A stretch of DNA of 64,000 bases from Bretschneidera sinensis (GCA_023935145.1 CM043699.1:141156036-141220035), one strand, 5' to 3'. Counted from the first letter of the stretch, positions 1 to 11,323 are shown. Notes: generated from the sequence alone by a model not told the origin. Made by a program: numbers and translations.

Positions 1-178
1 ATTTGATTCTTTCTGCGAGGAGTTGTATTGGGGAATCTCTCTCTTGCATGCATGTTTCTTATGTGTGTTTGTGTGCGCACGTGTGTTTTGTAAATTTTAC
101 GAGGTTGGAAAGATTACATCTCGGTGAATGTTTTATCATGTTTAACTTATTTCCTGGCTGCTTTTGTTATTTTTTCAG

Positions 179-568
179 CTCCCTATGATCGCAGTTGAGG
201 GTGGGAGCATGGACATGGGAGGTTATGCTCGACCTGGGTCTTATGGAGGCATGAGAGATCGTCGAAATGGTGATATGGGTTTTGGTGGTTCTGGTGGTCA
301 AGGGGATTCTAGATTTAGTCGCATTGGAGGCTCTAGGAATCCAGGGTTTGGTCGTTCTGGTAGCAGTGGCGGTTCGTTTTCTAGTGAAATGGGTGGACCT
401 AACTCTGGTCGTTTTGGTTCTATATCAAATCGGTCTGGGAGCTTTAGTGGTTTTGGGGACTTCAGTTCAGCTCGTCCTAGTGGATATGGTGACAATCAAT
501 CAAGCCGAACGAGTGGTGGGTTTGGCAACTCCCATCCTAGCCGTTTTGGCAGCTTTGGAGATGATTGA
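179..568 (+). CDS. Last exon of a DEAD-box RNA helicase, Gly/Ser-rich tail (partial, 5' part outside window)
   Basis: An acceptor (TTTTTTCAG ending at 178) is followed by an in-phase exon that runs to a TGA at 566-568. It encodes about 129 residues starting LPMIAVEGGSMDMGG and continuing as a low-complexity Gly/Ser/Arg/Phe tail with repeated GFG, RFGS and SGGF units, ending RFGSFGDD. Such tails follow the helicase core in plant mitochondrial helicases of the PMH (RH9/RH53) type and probably bind RNA. The helicase motifs themselves lie left of the window, so the family call rests on the tail and on the short Leu-Pro-x-Ile-x-Val-Glu stretch before it. Another glycine-rich RNA-binding protein is the main alternative. 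The exon is open and clean, and this is one of only two sound host genes here. Confidence 0.6.
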   Translation, partial: LPMIAVEGGSMDMGGYARPGSYGGMRDRRNGDMGFGGSGGQGDSRFSRIGGSRNPGFGRSGSSGGSFSSEMGGPNSGRFGSISNRSGSFSGFGDFSSARPSGYGDNQSSRTSGGFGNSHPSRFGSFGDD

Positions 569-1300
569 CTAATATGCTAGCAAAACACCCTTCTAAATTT
601 GGTAAAAGAGGTAAGCTTATATTTCCCCACCTTAAAGAGGCGTAATAGATGACATACTTCTTATGAGATTGCATGCCACTGCCTTTTCTATATATATTCC
701 TGATTGTACTTGGGGCAGCAGTTGACTAAAAGAAGTGGGAAATATCAGAGTAGTTATGAAGATCATAAAAATAATGTAAATGCCTGGTATCTTATAGATG
801 CTGCTGTGCCATTTTGCAAGTGTATGTACTTTCGTCTCTCTTTTTCCCTATCTTTTGAGGTGATCACTACTTGGTAAATTAAAAATAATTCTGGCCACTA
901 GGATGAGCTCCCCTTCACCAATTTGCAAGTTGACTATCCTTGGTTACTCCATCGTTAATTTGTTCAATCATTGTGCTATTTTGCCTATAAATCTTTGGTT
1001 TCATTTGCACGTATTATGTAATTGCAGGGAAGATGGAATCAAATGGGAGAGACTCCAGTAGGAAGTGGTTACTGACAGAGAGTTGCTCTTTGTCACGAAA
1101 ACTCGCGGAAGGGCCGAATGGCGTTTTCTGCTTGTTAGGGGAGTAGAAAATCTTTTTAGTTATTTGAAGGTGCTATTGGTCAGCTATTTTGATGTTGCTG
1201 TCACAGTTATGATTATTATATGAAGGGTATTCATTTTGATCATATGCTAACAGATAACAGGGCTCTTTTATGTAATTATTTTCTAGTAAAACTTCTCTAT
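569..1300 (+). other. 3' UTR of the helicase gene, probably with an intron
   Basis: Downstream of the stop there is a good donor (AGAG|GTAAGC near 610) and an acceptor (TGTAATTGCAG ending near 1027). They would remove about 415 bases from the 3' UTR. T-rich and A-rich tracts follow up to about 1300. No open frame is evident. An intron more than 50 bases downstream of a stop is a possible trigger of nonsense-mediated decay, so its use would matter. The splice sites are read directly; their use is inferred. Confidence 0.4.
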
Positions 1301-2852
1301 TTTTTTTTTTGAATTATTAGTTCAATAAAGTTTAAAGTTATTAATAACAATTTAAGGGTGTATGTAGTTCTGGAAAATGTTTTTTATTTTTCATCCTCAC
1401 TTTTCTTAATATATTTTTCAATAATTTGCACATTTTTAAAAACAATTATTTATTTTTAACATAATATTGAAAAAAATAGGATACAAAAAGTAGCTTCTCT
1501 ATTTTCTTAATGTCATATTAGAAAGAGAAATTTTGTTTATTAAATTATGTTAAAAAATATTTAAATTATTAAAAAGTATTAAAAAAATAAAGGTAATATT
1601 TAACAACTAAATGATCCTAAAATTTCTCAGTATTTTAAATTTATTGTTCACTTTTATTTTGTTTCAAGACGCCGTGAGAGGGATAGAGAAATATCCCTGT
1701 TGGACTGTGGTTACTCAAATCGTCTGCTTCAGACAGAACCGTCAAATCCCGTGTATCCAATCTGTTCCCTCCATATCCTCTTTTTTTATTATTATTTTTT
1801 TACCATTTTCCCTTGATAGATGGCGAGATAGGTGAGGCATTAAATTTCCACAATTTGTGTTTAAGATGATGTCTATGGAACGGAGATACACTACAAATTA
1901 AGATGTTCAAGAGTAAATGGTTGGACCAGAACTGAATAGATTAGACCAAATTTATGCATACATTTTCTCCAAGCAAATTTTGCTTTAAAACACGTGTAGA
2001 CACGAAACATAAATTTGGTTGGTTTTTTCTAAATGTTTTGAATTGGAAATTGGAAAATTTATTATGTTTACGACTAATTTAAAAATAAATTCTTACTTGC
2101 ACTCAGGTAAATCTTCATTTTTATATTGTGTGAAAGCTTTACTAATAATTATTAAGTAATTTTACTAGTAACATTTATACAATAACTATTCATGTTATCA
2201 ATGAAGTTACTTAAAAATTATGAACGAAGTTTCTACGGATAATAATCTTTTCTATTTGAGTATTGAAATAGAATCAAGTTTATATTAAAATTGAATATCA
2301 CTTCATCAAATATAAAATATTCAAATTCAAATTTGTCATGATGACATCAAATCTTTTTATCAATTTGACTTCCGTTTAAATTCTCAAATGGAGAAGATCG
2401 TGGTCTAATTTTCACAGTGTAAAAGTGGTGTTTTGTATATGATGCAACTAAGAATTTTTGGATGTAGATAAGATTTTGTGCTGTTTGCTCAATGAATTAC
2501 AGTAGTATATCTTTCAAAAAGCCGTAGTATACGCCTCTTACCTATGAAGTCACATTTTGCTTTTAGGACAGAAGTGAAAGAGAGATGCCCAGAGTCACGA
2601 TACAATATGGAGTAGCTTTTACAAAAACAAAATGAATGAGACTCCCAGTACTATCACTATGCATAAACTCATGACCCAAAAAAAAAATAGAAACGAAAAG
2701 TAAACTCCATGACCTAAAAACAACAGCTTATACATTTAAGAAATACCGTAATTTGACATGGCATCGTGAGAGAGATCAATAAATGAAACACGGACTTCGT
2801 CTCGTGTCTCCGAAAAAGACTTCATGAAACAATGAAGACACCAGCCTGCATG
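1301..2852. other. AT-rich intergenic stretch
   Basis: About 1.5 kb of AT-rich sequence with many homopolymer runs. The short open frames here have no recognisable protein content. Nothing supportable is seen. Confidence 0.5.
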
Positions 2853-3194
2853 TCACCAATGACAGTATAAAAATGATTGATTACATATGCTAATGTCTAG
2901 TTCTTCTGGAAATGTTTTCTTCTCAAATGATGAGCAGCAGAGGCATTTTCTTACATCGCTTACTATAAATTTGTCCAAGGAACTCGCTAATGGCTGTAAC
3001 CAGACAGAGAGACCCTGATACTCGCTGATAGCCAATTGATCATCTGGAAAGAAACAGAAAATTACATATATACACCCAATAAAAAGCCGTCTGTTTAACT
3101 TGTAAAGAGCCAAGACAAAAGGTTGGCATGTTTCCAATATAACGAAAAATATTGAACCTGTAGCTCGTACAAGTATCCTGTGTGTAACAAAGGA
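2853..3194 (-). pseudogene. Candidate 3' exon(s) of an unrecognised gene
   Basis: On the minus strand a strong acceptor (TCTGGTTGTTGCAG) opens a frame from 3194 that stays open to a TGA at 2853. A second acceptor (TGTTTCTTTCCAG) lies inside it. The stretch could therefore be a 37-base mini-exon ending ...GCTACAG plus a last exon starting ATGATCAATTGG, or one continuous exon. The product has no motif I recognise. It is tail-to-tail with the helicase gene. Upstream exons, if any, are separated from it by copia element A and LINE debris. It may be a broken gene, a non-coding transcript end or chance. Confidence 0.25.
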
Positions 3195-3789
3195 CTGCAA
3201 CAACCAGAAAGAAGAGTTAAAGGTACAAACTGAATGACCAGCATATGTTGACAAAAATTTCTCACATAGTAATTGGAAATCATATCTATCCAAAAAAAGA
3301 GAGAGAAAGAAATAAGAACAGCATACAAATACTTGGAACAAGGTAAAACTTTTATGACTTGAATCCTCATGTGTACACCAAATTTGACTGGAATAAATAA
3401 ATGGTGATCTAACATCAACTTATGCCAAGTGGTAAGAAACATTCTCGGGTTCTTTACACTACATTCATATTATAAATTATTCTCTGACATCAACTTTTGG
3501 ATTCTGATCGGCGAATCAAAGAATCAGTAATAAAATCATAATTTTTGCAATCATTTTCTTGTAGAATGCCCCACACCTCACCTCGAACAATTTTCAATTA
3601 AGAAATTAATAGCTGTGGCCATGATTGTTCTTCTCAAGTCTGTAACTGCTGGTTTGTAACTTATAAGGAGTTTCTTCATGAGGTACCCAGCATGAGTTCA
3701 AGTTAGAAAACTTTGTCTGACTACTAATGTATACATACAAGCAGAGGACGCAATATTTAAGTGTACATAATCAAATGCATGTCCGGAAG

Positions 3790-4108
3790 TAGGGATGGCA
3801 ATCCACACCTGACCCACTAGGGCCCTGGACCTACCGCGCTGGTTGGGTTAAAAAAAAAAAAATTCAGGGGCGGGGCAGTTTTAGGATGTTCCTGCCCTGG
3901 GACAGTGAAAAGTCCCTTTTATCCCTACCTTAATTTGGTATTTACGAGTTAACAATTTTTCTTTTATTAACATACAATATAAAAAATATAAATTTGACAA
4001 ATTATAGTACTATTTTTTAAAAGATTCAACAAATTCGATATGGTTATCCGACCTGATCCGCCTCGATTTAAGCTAAAAGAGGGGCGGAATGGGTTGCCAG
4101 TGCCCTTG
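3790..4108. mobile_element. Short hAT-like non-autonomous DNA transposon, copy 1
   Basis: The left end TAGGGATGGCAATCC and the inverted right end (AAGGGCACTGGCAACCC on the minus strand) form imperfect terminal inverted repeats. The interior is clearly related to the copy at 45305-45699: both carry a GGGCCCTGGACCTAC-like block, a TTTTAGGATGTTCC block and a CCCGACCTG/CCGACCTGAT block. The right end abuts copia element A inside its reverse transcriptase. No matching 8-bp target duplication was found, so one side was probably lost or rearranged. Confidence 0.5.
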
Positions 4109-7100
4109 AATCGGAGCCTGCTTAAGTCCATATAGAGCTCGGCAAAGACGATATACCTTGTTTGTTGGATTAAATAGTCCAGGAGGTGGCTGCATATAGA
4201 CTTCTTCACTAAGATCACCATTAAGAAATGCATTTTTAACATCCATTTGAAAAAGTGACCAATGGCGAGAGGCTCCAACAGCCAGCAAAGCACGCACAGA
4301 AGATAGACGAGCAACTGGAGCAAAGGTCTCCTCATAGTCCACACCGTACTCCTGAGTAAAACCCCTGGCAATAAGTCGAGCCTTGTACCTGTCAACAGTA
4401 CCATCTGAACAGGTCTTAATTTTGTAAACTCACTTACTGCCAATCACAAACTTACCAGGAGGCAAGTCAACCAAAATCCCATGTATGATTCTTGTGTAAA
4501 ACATCAAGTTCCTCTTTCATCGCAGTCTGCCAAAAAGGGTTAGTGGAAGCCTCACAATAGGAGTGGGGCTCATGTAAAGTAGCTAAAACATGAAAGCAAT
4601 AAAAATCCTGGAGATGGGATGGAAGAGATCTTACTCTGGTGGATCGGCGAAGGTCTGGAGGGGAAGTGTGAACATGATCCTCATACGTAACAGACCTTAG
4701 GGGCTCAGGCGAAGTGACGTCGAGAGTATCAGGTGGAGTGGAATCGAGAGTATTAGGTGAGGGAGACTTGGGCAAGACATTATTGGTGTGAGGTGAAGGA
4801 GACTCGGGCAAGACATCACTAGTGTGAGTAGGAGAAATATGAGGCTCCATAAGTGTGGTAAAAGGAGGAAAAGATGGCATGCTGAATTTACCAATTTCAT
4901 GAAATAGTTTATGCTTCCAGAAAACTACATGACGGGAGATGCGAAGACGACGAGACACAGGATCATAACACTGATAGTCTTTTTTTTTCAATTCCATATC
5001 CAAGAAAGCAACACATTCAAGAACGAGGCTCGAATTTGGTGCGCTCATGAGGTTGGAGTAAAACAAAACAAGCAGAACTAAACACACGAAGATGGTGGTA
5101 TGAGGGAACATAGCCAAACAACCGCTCGTAAGGAGTGCAATTATCAAGGATAGGGGTAAGCAGCCTATTGATCGTGTAGACAGCCGTTAGAGTGGCTTCA
5201 CCCCAAAATGGGATAGGAATAGATATGGAAATGAGGAGGGCTAGAACAGTGTCTAAAATGTGCCTAAGTTTACGTTCAGCTCGACCATTTTGTTGTGAAG
5301 TGCCAGGACATGATAAGTGAGGAACAATGCCATAATTTTTTAGGATGACTTTAAAAGCATGTTGAGTATATTCTAAAGCATTGTCAGAACGAAAAGCTTT
5401 GATGGGTTTTGAAAATTGGGTTTCAACCATTTTGGCAAAAGTACGATAAATATCCAATAATTCAGAACGAGATTTCATTAAAAATACCCAAGTGTAACGA
5501 GAGAAATCATCAACAAAAATTACAAAATAGCGTGAATCACTCATACTAGCAACAGGAGAAGGTCCCCAAACATCAGAATGAATTAAATCAAACAAAGCAG
5601 TAGCATGAGACTCACTATTATTAAAAGGCAAAGTCGGCTGTTTTCCAAGTTGACACGAAATAGAATTAAAAGAACTTTTAGACACTGATCCTAACAAACC
5701 CTTTGAAGCTAAAAGTTGTACCCGAGATGCAGATGCATGACTCAGACGTGAATGCCAAAGTGCAAGGGATGGTGGTGACAAGGAGGCAGCAACAGAGACA
5801 TTAGAGGTAGGAAGATGTAAGGATGAGAGTTCGAATATGCGCCCAATTCTGCGCCCAATTCTACGCCCAGTCCTAAGGGTCTGACCAGTACGAGGATCCT
5901 GCACATTCACACCAGAAAAGTTAAAGACAAGTCTATATCCAAGTTCACATAATTACCCAACGGAAAGAAGATTATAGGATAATTCTGGCACACGAAAAAC
6001 TTCAGGAATAGAAAGAGAACGACTATTGATGGTGCCTATAGTTTTAATAGTCATAGTGGAGCCATCAGCTGTGCGAATGAATGAAGAATGAAGAATGAAG
6101 AATGAGGTGAATGTGCAGATGTGGTAAATGAAGCTGGGAACGGTGTCATATGGTTGCAACAAGCGGAATCAAAAAGCCAAGAGGCAGAGTTACCTGGCCG
6201 GACTGAGAGGGCAGAGGAAGATGCATTACCAGAACGAGACTGGATGACCTGATTAACTATTGCCTCGAAGTCAGCTGCAGATAAGGTGACAGTAGATCCT
6301 GATGACCAGTCAGACGGTGCAACTGAAGATGAACTTGTAGCTACAGATGGATATGGAACAACTGTAGAGAGAGTGCTCTCAGGATGAGCAACTGCTGCAG
6401 TGGGAGCATTTGATCTTCCCCTTTGCCAACATTTATCAATAGTGTGCCCTCGACGTTTACAAAAACGACAGAAATTGTTGTTGCGAGGCTTAGGAGGAGG
6501 TCGAGGAGAACCAAACCTATCCGAATGTTTTAGCTGAAATGATGAAGAACTAGATAATGGAGCAGCCAACACTGAAGGACTATGTTCAGAGTGCATGGTC
6601 TGTGATCTACTTTCTGCATGAACAAGTTCAAATATGGCATTGTCCAAAGTAGGGAGAGGAGAGCGATGTAAAATTTGCACACTAATAGGCTCAAAATCAT
6701 CACGTAACGCCATAAGAAAATGGTGAAGACGATGTTGATCCCTTCGTTCAGCATACATTTTGGCATCTGTGGATCCTTCCAAATAGGATCAGAGAGATCA
6801 ATTTGATTCCATAAGAATTGCATGTGAGCAAGAAAATCATTAATACTTTGTCCCGGTTCTTGCTTTAGACAGAAGAGCTCAAACAGGAGCTGATATTCTC
6901 GAGCACCATCAACAGCAGAATAGCGAGAAGCAAGCATATCCTAAGCACCCTTAGCTTCATCAAAGCTACCAAATAGGGCAAAAATATATGGAATAGTAGT
7001 ATTACAAAACCATGTAAGAATTTGATAATGATTACTTTCCCAATCAATGAGACGAGTGAGAAGAGCATCATCAGTTTCAGTAGCCCTTTTAACTGGCTTC

Positions 7101-7231
7101 TCGACAGTACCAACCACATAAGACCAAAGCTTACGAATTTTGAGGAAATTTCGCATAGATTGAGACCAAACAATATAGTTTGTACCATTCAATACAGACT
7201 GAACATGACGAAAAATATCTTTTTCTGCCAT
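4109..7231 (-). pseudogene. Copia A gag-pol remnant
   Basis: Gag begins at the ATG at 7231 (MAEKDIFRHVQSVLNGTNY). A CCHC zinc knuckle, CRFCKRRGHTIDKC, follows near 6430-6475. The aspartic protease motif near 6165 reads FDSACCNHMT, where the active-site triplet is normally Asp-Ser/Thr-Gly, so the glycine is replaced. Integrase (5017-5910) keeps HSDVWGP, FRSDNALEY and QQNGRAERK with the catalytic D, D and E. RT shows DYEETFAPVARLSSVRAL and QMDVKNAFLNGDLSEE before it is cut. Frame changes fall between the gag segments (about 6780-6940), between protease and integrase (about 5920-6050) and between integrase and RT. Confidence 0.85.
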
Positions 7232-7467
7232 CTGGTCAAATCTGGTCGTCGGTCAACGGTCAATGGTTAACGGTTGAATAGTGACGTCGATGGAGCAGTG
7301 GCTGAGATGACATCGATGGAGAATAAGACTCCGACTATAGTGATGACCCGACAGGTATGAAAATGATATACAAGAAGCTTTTCTGATGTGAATGATCCAC
7401 TAATAGTGGCATTCACAGAGCATACTCAACTCTTAATATACCGAGAACCACTAAGGCTCTGATACTG

Positions 7468-7644
7468 TGTTAAGGTTTAAGGGAGGAAGTGAGACAATTA
7501 AAAGAAGAGAATTGTATTGAATGGTGTGATTTACTTACAAGTAAGCTATCCTATTTATACAAGCCAATAAGAGAAGCAAAGCTATAAACAACCAATGTGG
7601 GACTAAACTAACTAAGCAATAACTAGGCTATACATAATCTAACA
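7468..7644 (-). repeat. 5' LTR of copia element A
   Basis: The minus strand starts TGTTAGATTATG and ends CCTTAACA, a TG...CA LTR of 177 bases. It is followed directly by a tRNA-Met-like primer-binding site (CAGTATCAGAGCC, one base off the usual TGGTATCAGAGCC seen in the other copia elements here). No 3' partner LTR exists in the window. Confidence 0.7.
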
Positions 7645-8018
7645 GAACTAAAGATTATCACAACACCAACAACAAACCTGGCAGATATCCATATACAGAC
7701 ACAACCCTGGGAATATAAAGGCAAAGGTAGATGCCAAAAATTGGACAATGGTATACAATACAAGTGGTATAGGCAATAAGACTGGTCTAACGAAGCAAGG
7801 GATACTGAAATAAGTTATCCATATCTCGTTATGCTAAATCTTTTTAATATTTAAATTCAAGCAAAGAATTTTGCATTGTTGTCCACAAATGCATAGGTAC
7901 TTATGTTGCTTTCAATAGCAATTGTGCTTCAATGCACAAACAAGTCAGGCTCTTCATGTTAGAAAACTAGTTTATACAAACTAAAAAGGTCAAACCTCTT
8001 GACAGCTTAAGAACTCAC

Positions 8019-8126
8019 CATTTGGCCTCGTTCACTGAATATGCATCCCCAGGATGGTAGCTTTTGTAGCAATAACTAGCATAGGATGTACCAGCAAAAG
8101 CTTTTTGATCTCTTGAACTACAGTTT
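8019..8126 (-). pseudogene. Candidate isolated exon, unrecognised protein
   Basis: On the minus strand, AGTGTTTTAG| precedes a 108-base open stretch that ends AAATG|GTGAGTTC, so both splice signals are good. It encodes about 36 residues with no stop, including AFAGTSYASYCYKSYHPG and then DAYSVNEAKW. I do not recognise the protein. It may belong with the exon candidates at 2853-3194, with copia A inserted in the intervening intron, but nothing ties them together except strand and order. Confidence 0.3.
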
Positions 8127-8194
8127 CTAAAACACTTTGAAGAGAGAGGTTTTTCCTACAGATCGATCAAAATGGAATTTTGTCAACCAGATTC

Positions 8195-8600
8195 ATCTTT
8201 TTTGTATAAGAAAAAAGTATATTAATCAAAGGCACCAAGGGGGTGCCACTCATGTACAAAAAACTATCTACAAGAAGTCCCTGTAAATTCTAAGAAATCT
8301 TCATCATTTACCAACAAAAATTCCCCTTAACTCAAAGATCACTATACATGATAATAAGTATGTAAAGAGCACATTACAAAAACCTCCTTCAATTTTTGAT
8401 TAGCCTACACTTACCTCTTTTTTTTGAAAATTGCTACTACTCCTTATTGTATTTCCCTACACTTCAGCCCCTCTACTATGAGCCATTTACTTTTTGTAAG
8501 TAAAAATTCACTATAATGGCACCAATGAGGTGCCAACTGCCAACCCATGTATAAAACTACTTGCAAGACAAAGAATTTATAAATTCTTCCTCGTAGACGG
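8195..8600 (-). mobile_element. LINE 3' tail fragments (two related copies)
   Basis: Two related segments, about 8195-8330 and 8495-8600, share GGCACCAA..GG(G/T)GCCA followed by ACTACTTGCAAG/ACTATCTACAAG-like sequence. A third relative is at 63456-63560, next to a LINE reverse-transcriptase remnant. In minus orientation each ends with a run like TTTTTACTTATAAG or TTACAAA, typical of plant LINE 3' ends. They look like independent dead-on-arrival insertions. Confidence 0.4.
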
Positions 8601-8769
8601 AAAAAAATATACCGTTAAACTAAAAGTTTTAGAGTGTGAAGCCATCTATCTTTAACCAGAGCAAGCAGCTTGTACTCCCTATCAAACATCTTCCTATTTT
8701 TTTATTTACACACTAACCAAAAAATGGAGTGGAATCAACGTTACAGCTTTTTTCAATTCTCTATACCCA

Positions 8770-9150
8770 TTGTGTTCCAGGTGAAATTAGCCATAATAAC
8801 CTTCTCCACCTCAAGCTTGCAAATGACGCATCCTCCTCCTTTAAGATGAGTATCGACAATCTCATTAGTGATTAAAGCAGCATCTAAAAATTTCATTCCT
8901 TCTACAAAGGCATTTTCAATCGGTCCGACCACTTCCTCACCATCCTCTTTAATCTAAAAGCCAACACTTTTGAAATTAGCTTGTAAAAACTACCAACAGG
9001 ACCAAGCTCATCAAGGATGGACCCGACACACACCCAAGAAAGCCCATAAGCCGAAAAACCAAATCCCAAAGATGACGGATCCAAGAACAAAAAAGCAAAA
9101 TGTGGTTGATGGATTCGGCTTCCTCCTTACAAAGGTATCATCGATTCACT
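8770..9150 (-). pseudogene. LINE (non-LTR) ORF2 remnant, rearranged
   Basis: The minus strand encodes SFYKLISKVLAFRLKRM, then (after a frame change near 8910) NAFVEGMKFLDAALITNE and IVDTHLKGGGCVICKLEVEK. These match the LINE RT core (YKIISKVLA.RLK, then NAFVxGRQILDAxLIANE). Immediately before it in reading order is GFGFSAYGLSWVCVGSIL, which resembles the zf-RVT region that normally lies downstream of RT. The order is therefore shuffled, and the copy is frameshifted and dead. Confidence 0.55.
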
Positions 9151-9478
9151 AAAACTTTCCCTTTTTTTGAAGATTGCCAATGGCCATTAATCATATCCAA
9201 AACTTTTACTTATAAAAAAAATCATATCCAAAACTTTGTCCTTCGCTTCAAAAGGTTTCTCCTTGATATTCAAAGATTCATCCTAACAGAAAAAAAAGGA
9301 ATGTACCGAACTTTAGGAATTACTTAATTTGCAACTTATCACCCACAACCACAAGAATCCAAGCATGAAAGCATTCATTTAGGTTTGGGAGAAATGATGC
9401 AATTACACTTCTACAGCTTTCATATCTAATTTTGACAAATTTTAAAAATGAATATACAAAAGTTAGAGGATTAGTATT

Positions 9479-9682
9479 TGTTGAGAGTCCTAATTAGGTT
9501 TATGTTGAGAGTCCTAATTAGGTTGTTGAAAGTCCTAATTAGGTTTATGTTGAGAGTCTTAATTAGGTTTCCTATTATGTGTCATAGTAGGTTTCTAAAT
9601 TTTATCTATTTTATATCTATCTTATCTAGTATCTAGTTATGTCTCTTAGTCTTATTAGGTTTGATATTCATAAGTCTATATA
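9479..9682 (+). repeat. Copia B 5' LTR, first part, with fourfold repeat of the LTR start
   Basis: The first 24 bases of the LTR (TGTTGAGAGTCCTAATTAGG and the next four) occur four times in tandem at 9479, 9503, 9524 and 9548, with small differences. The 3' LTR at 19099 has only one copy. The LTR then continues to TCTATATA at 9675-9682, where the hAT-like element is inserted. The remainder resumes at 14473. Confidence 0.85.
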
Positions 9683-9759
9683 TAGATATGGCAATTCGGG
9701 TTGACGGGTCGTGTTCGTGTCGTGTCGAAGTTAAGTGCAACACTAATGGGTCGATACGA

Positions 9760-10010
9760 ACACGACACGATTATTAATCGTGTCAGGAAAACCCAACACG
9801 AACACGACACAATTATTAAATGGGTAACACGACACGACACGCTTAACCCGTTTAATAAACAGGTCGTGTTAGACCCGATACGACACGACACGACACGCTT
9901 AACCCATCTAATAAACGGGTCGCGTTAAACCCGACACGACACGACACGCTTAAACCATTTAATAAACGGGTCATGTTAGACCTGATACGACACTACAACA
10001 TGACACGATT
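9760..10010. repeat. Subterminal repeat array of the hAT-like element
   Basis: Tandemly arranged degenerate units contain ACACGACACGACACGCTTAA and a TTTAATAAACGGGTCGTGTT-type block, repeated about three to four times with spacing near 60 bases. Similar motifs recur near the right end (12150-12370). Subterminal repeats of this kind bind hAT transposases; their role here is inferred from position. Confidence 0.7.
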
Positions 10011-10221
10011 AGCCCACCATGACCTGTTTATTACATAAGCAAATATAAGTTATCATCTACTCATTCATAATCCAAATTTCAAAATATTCATTATCCAAAT
10101 ATACATTAAAAAAGTTATCATCTAAACAACGGTTCAGCCATAAGCAAAAAACGAAAAAGAAACAATAACACTATAAGTTACTCATAAGCCATCCAATTAC
10201 AAGTACACAATATTACAACAT

Positions 10222-10344
10222 TAGCCAACCAAATCAGCAGCAGAACCCTCAGAAGGAGGTGCAAATGATTCATTCTCATTCATATTCAAATTCATATCCA
10301 TTACATCAGAAGTAAGCTCCTCCATTGCTTTTGCAGCGATTTCT
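10222..10344 (-). pseudogene. Last-exon-like coding remnant inside the hAT-like element
   Basis: On the minus strand a T-rich tract ending in TTTGTAG precedes an open stretch encoding ...AAKAMEELTSDVMDMNLN and then MNENESFAPPSEGSAADLVG before a stop. It is acidic and Met/Asn-rich. I do not recognise it. Its place inside the element suggests the C-terminus of the original transposase or of a captured gene. At 11840-11960 the same strand has a CT-rich stretch followed by a donor (CAAAGTAGCTGAG|GTAAAAAAA), which could be the first, non-coding exon of the same unit. Confidence 0.35.
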
Positions 10345-11168
10345 ACAAAAAAAAAAATAAAAAAAATGTTAAAACAAATAAATATTTCCCTATTAATTCC
10401 ATCATTTAAATTATAGTTGGAGTAGATTTCTATTTTGATATTTAAGTTGAAGAAGAGGATTTGATAGTTATAATACCCAATCCTTTTTCTTTTCCTACCT
10501 ACCCTATTAAATCTTACCATTAAATCAAAATAATAATAAAATAAACTTAAAACATCCTCAATTAGAATTATAAGTTGAAAATAAGCTTAACTAAACAAAG
10601 AAAATAGCAAGGGAAATGTTCCAGAAAAACGAGAAGAAAAAAAGTCGAGGTAAAACTTTATGAACTACTCATTAATAATATTCTCATCATGAATCCAACC
10701 CAAGTTAATCCAATGAGAAGAAGCTCTCTGTTTCTAATGAATCTCATTCTGTTTCATTAAATCATTTAAGTTTAAGGCAAGAGAATGCTCCTGAGTGAGA
10801 TCAGAAGCCAATTGAATTTGGGTACTATCAAGCTGGTGACAAACATAATTAATTAGGAAAAACATATCATTCCCAAAAGCACGATCAAAGCTTCTTCCTA
10901 ACATTATTTGGAATGATTTCAAATGTGAAGCAAAGATGCAGAGTATGTATTACTCAAAAGTCAAGCTCTCAGCAAGTTGCTAGAAAATTTCAAAATTTAT
11001 AATTTCATCAATTGAATAATCTCACTTTTTCCCACTTTTTGAAGCCTTCATGGCTTAAAACTGAATGTCTAATAGAATGGAAGCTTACATTTGCTTACAC
11101 TATGATGCCTACCAAAACTAGTCGTCAGACAACCTGTGGGAAGCTGCAGATGCTCTACATTATGCTTA

Positions 11169-11312
11169 ATAGATACAAGACACAGATCGATTAAAAAAGA
11201 TGAACATGCAATTCAGTGAAGTAGCATCCTCTGTGAGCTACACTCTAGCTTAGATAGTATGTTCACGGAATTGCATGTTCATCTTTTTTAATCGATCTGT
11301 ATCTTGTATCTA
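11169..11312. repeat. 51-bp-arm inverted repeat (hairpin) inside the hAT-like element
   Basis: Left arm 11169-11220 (starts ATAGATACAAGACACAGATC) and right arm 11262-11312 (ends GATCTGTATCTTGTATCTAT) are near-perfect inverted copies separated by 41 bases. RNA from either strand would fold into a long hairpin. It may be a small fold-back MITE inserted in the hAT-like element or a source of small RNA. Confidence 0.8.
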
Positions 11313-11323
11313 TTATCAAAGAA

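Larger units (their letters stand above)
4109..7644 (-). mobile_element. Ty1/copia retrotransposon A, 3'-truncated
   Basis: Reading on the minus strand there is a 5' LTR (7468-7644), a primer-binding site, gag, protease, integrase and the start of reverse transcriptase. The element stops at about 4110 within LYGLKQAP, where the hAT-like element begins. The second half of RT, RNase H, the polypurine tract and the 3' LTR are missing. The domain order gag-PR-IN-RT identifies copia. The coding parts are split over several frames, so it cannot move by itself. Confidence 0.85.

Noticed and set aside
298..495. 65-residue minus-strand open frame
   Set aside because: It is antisense to the Gly-rich helicase tail; long antisense frames are expected opposite GG-rich codons.
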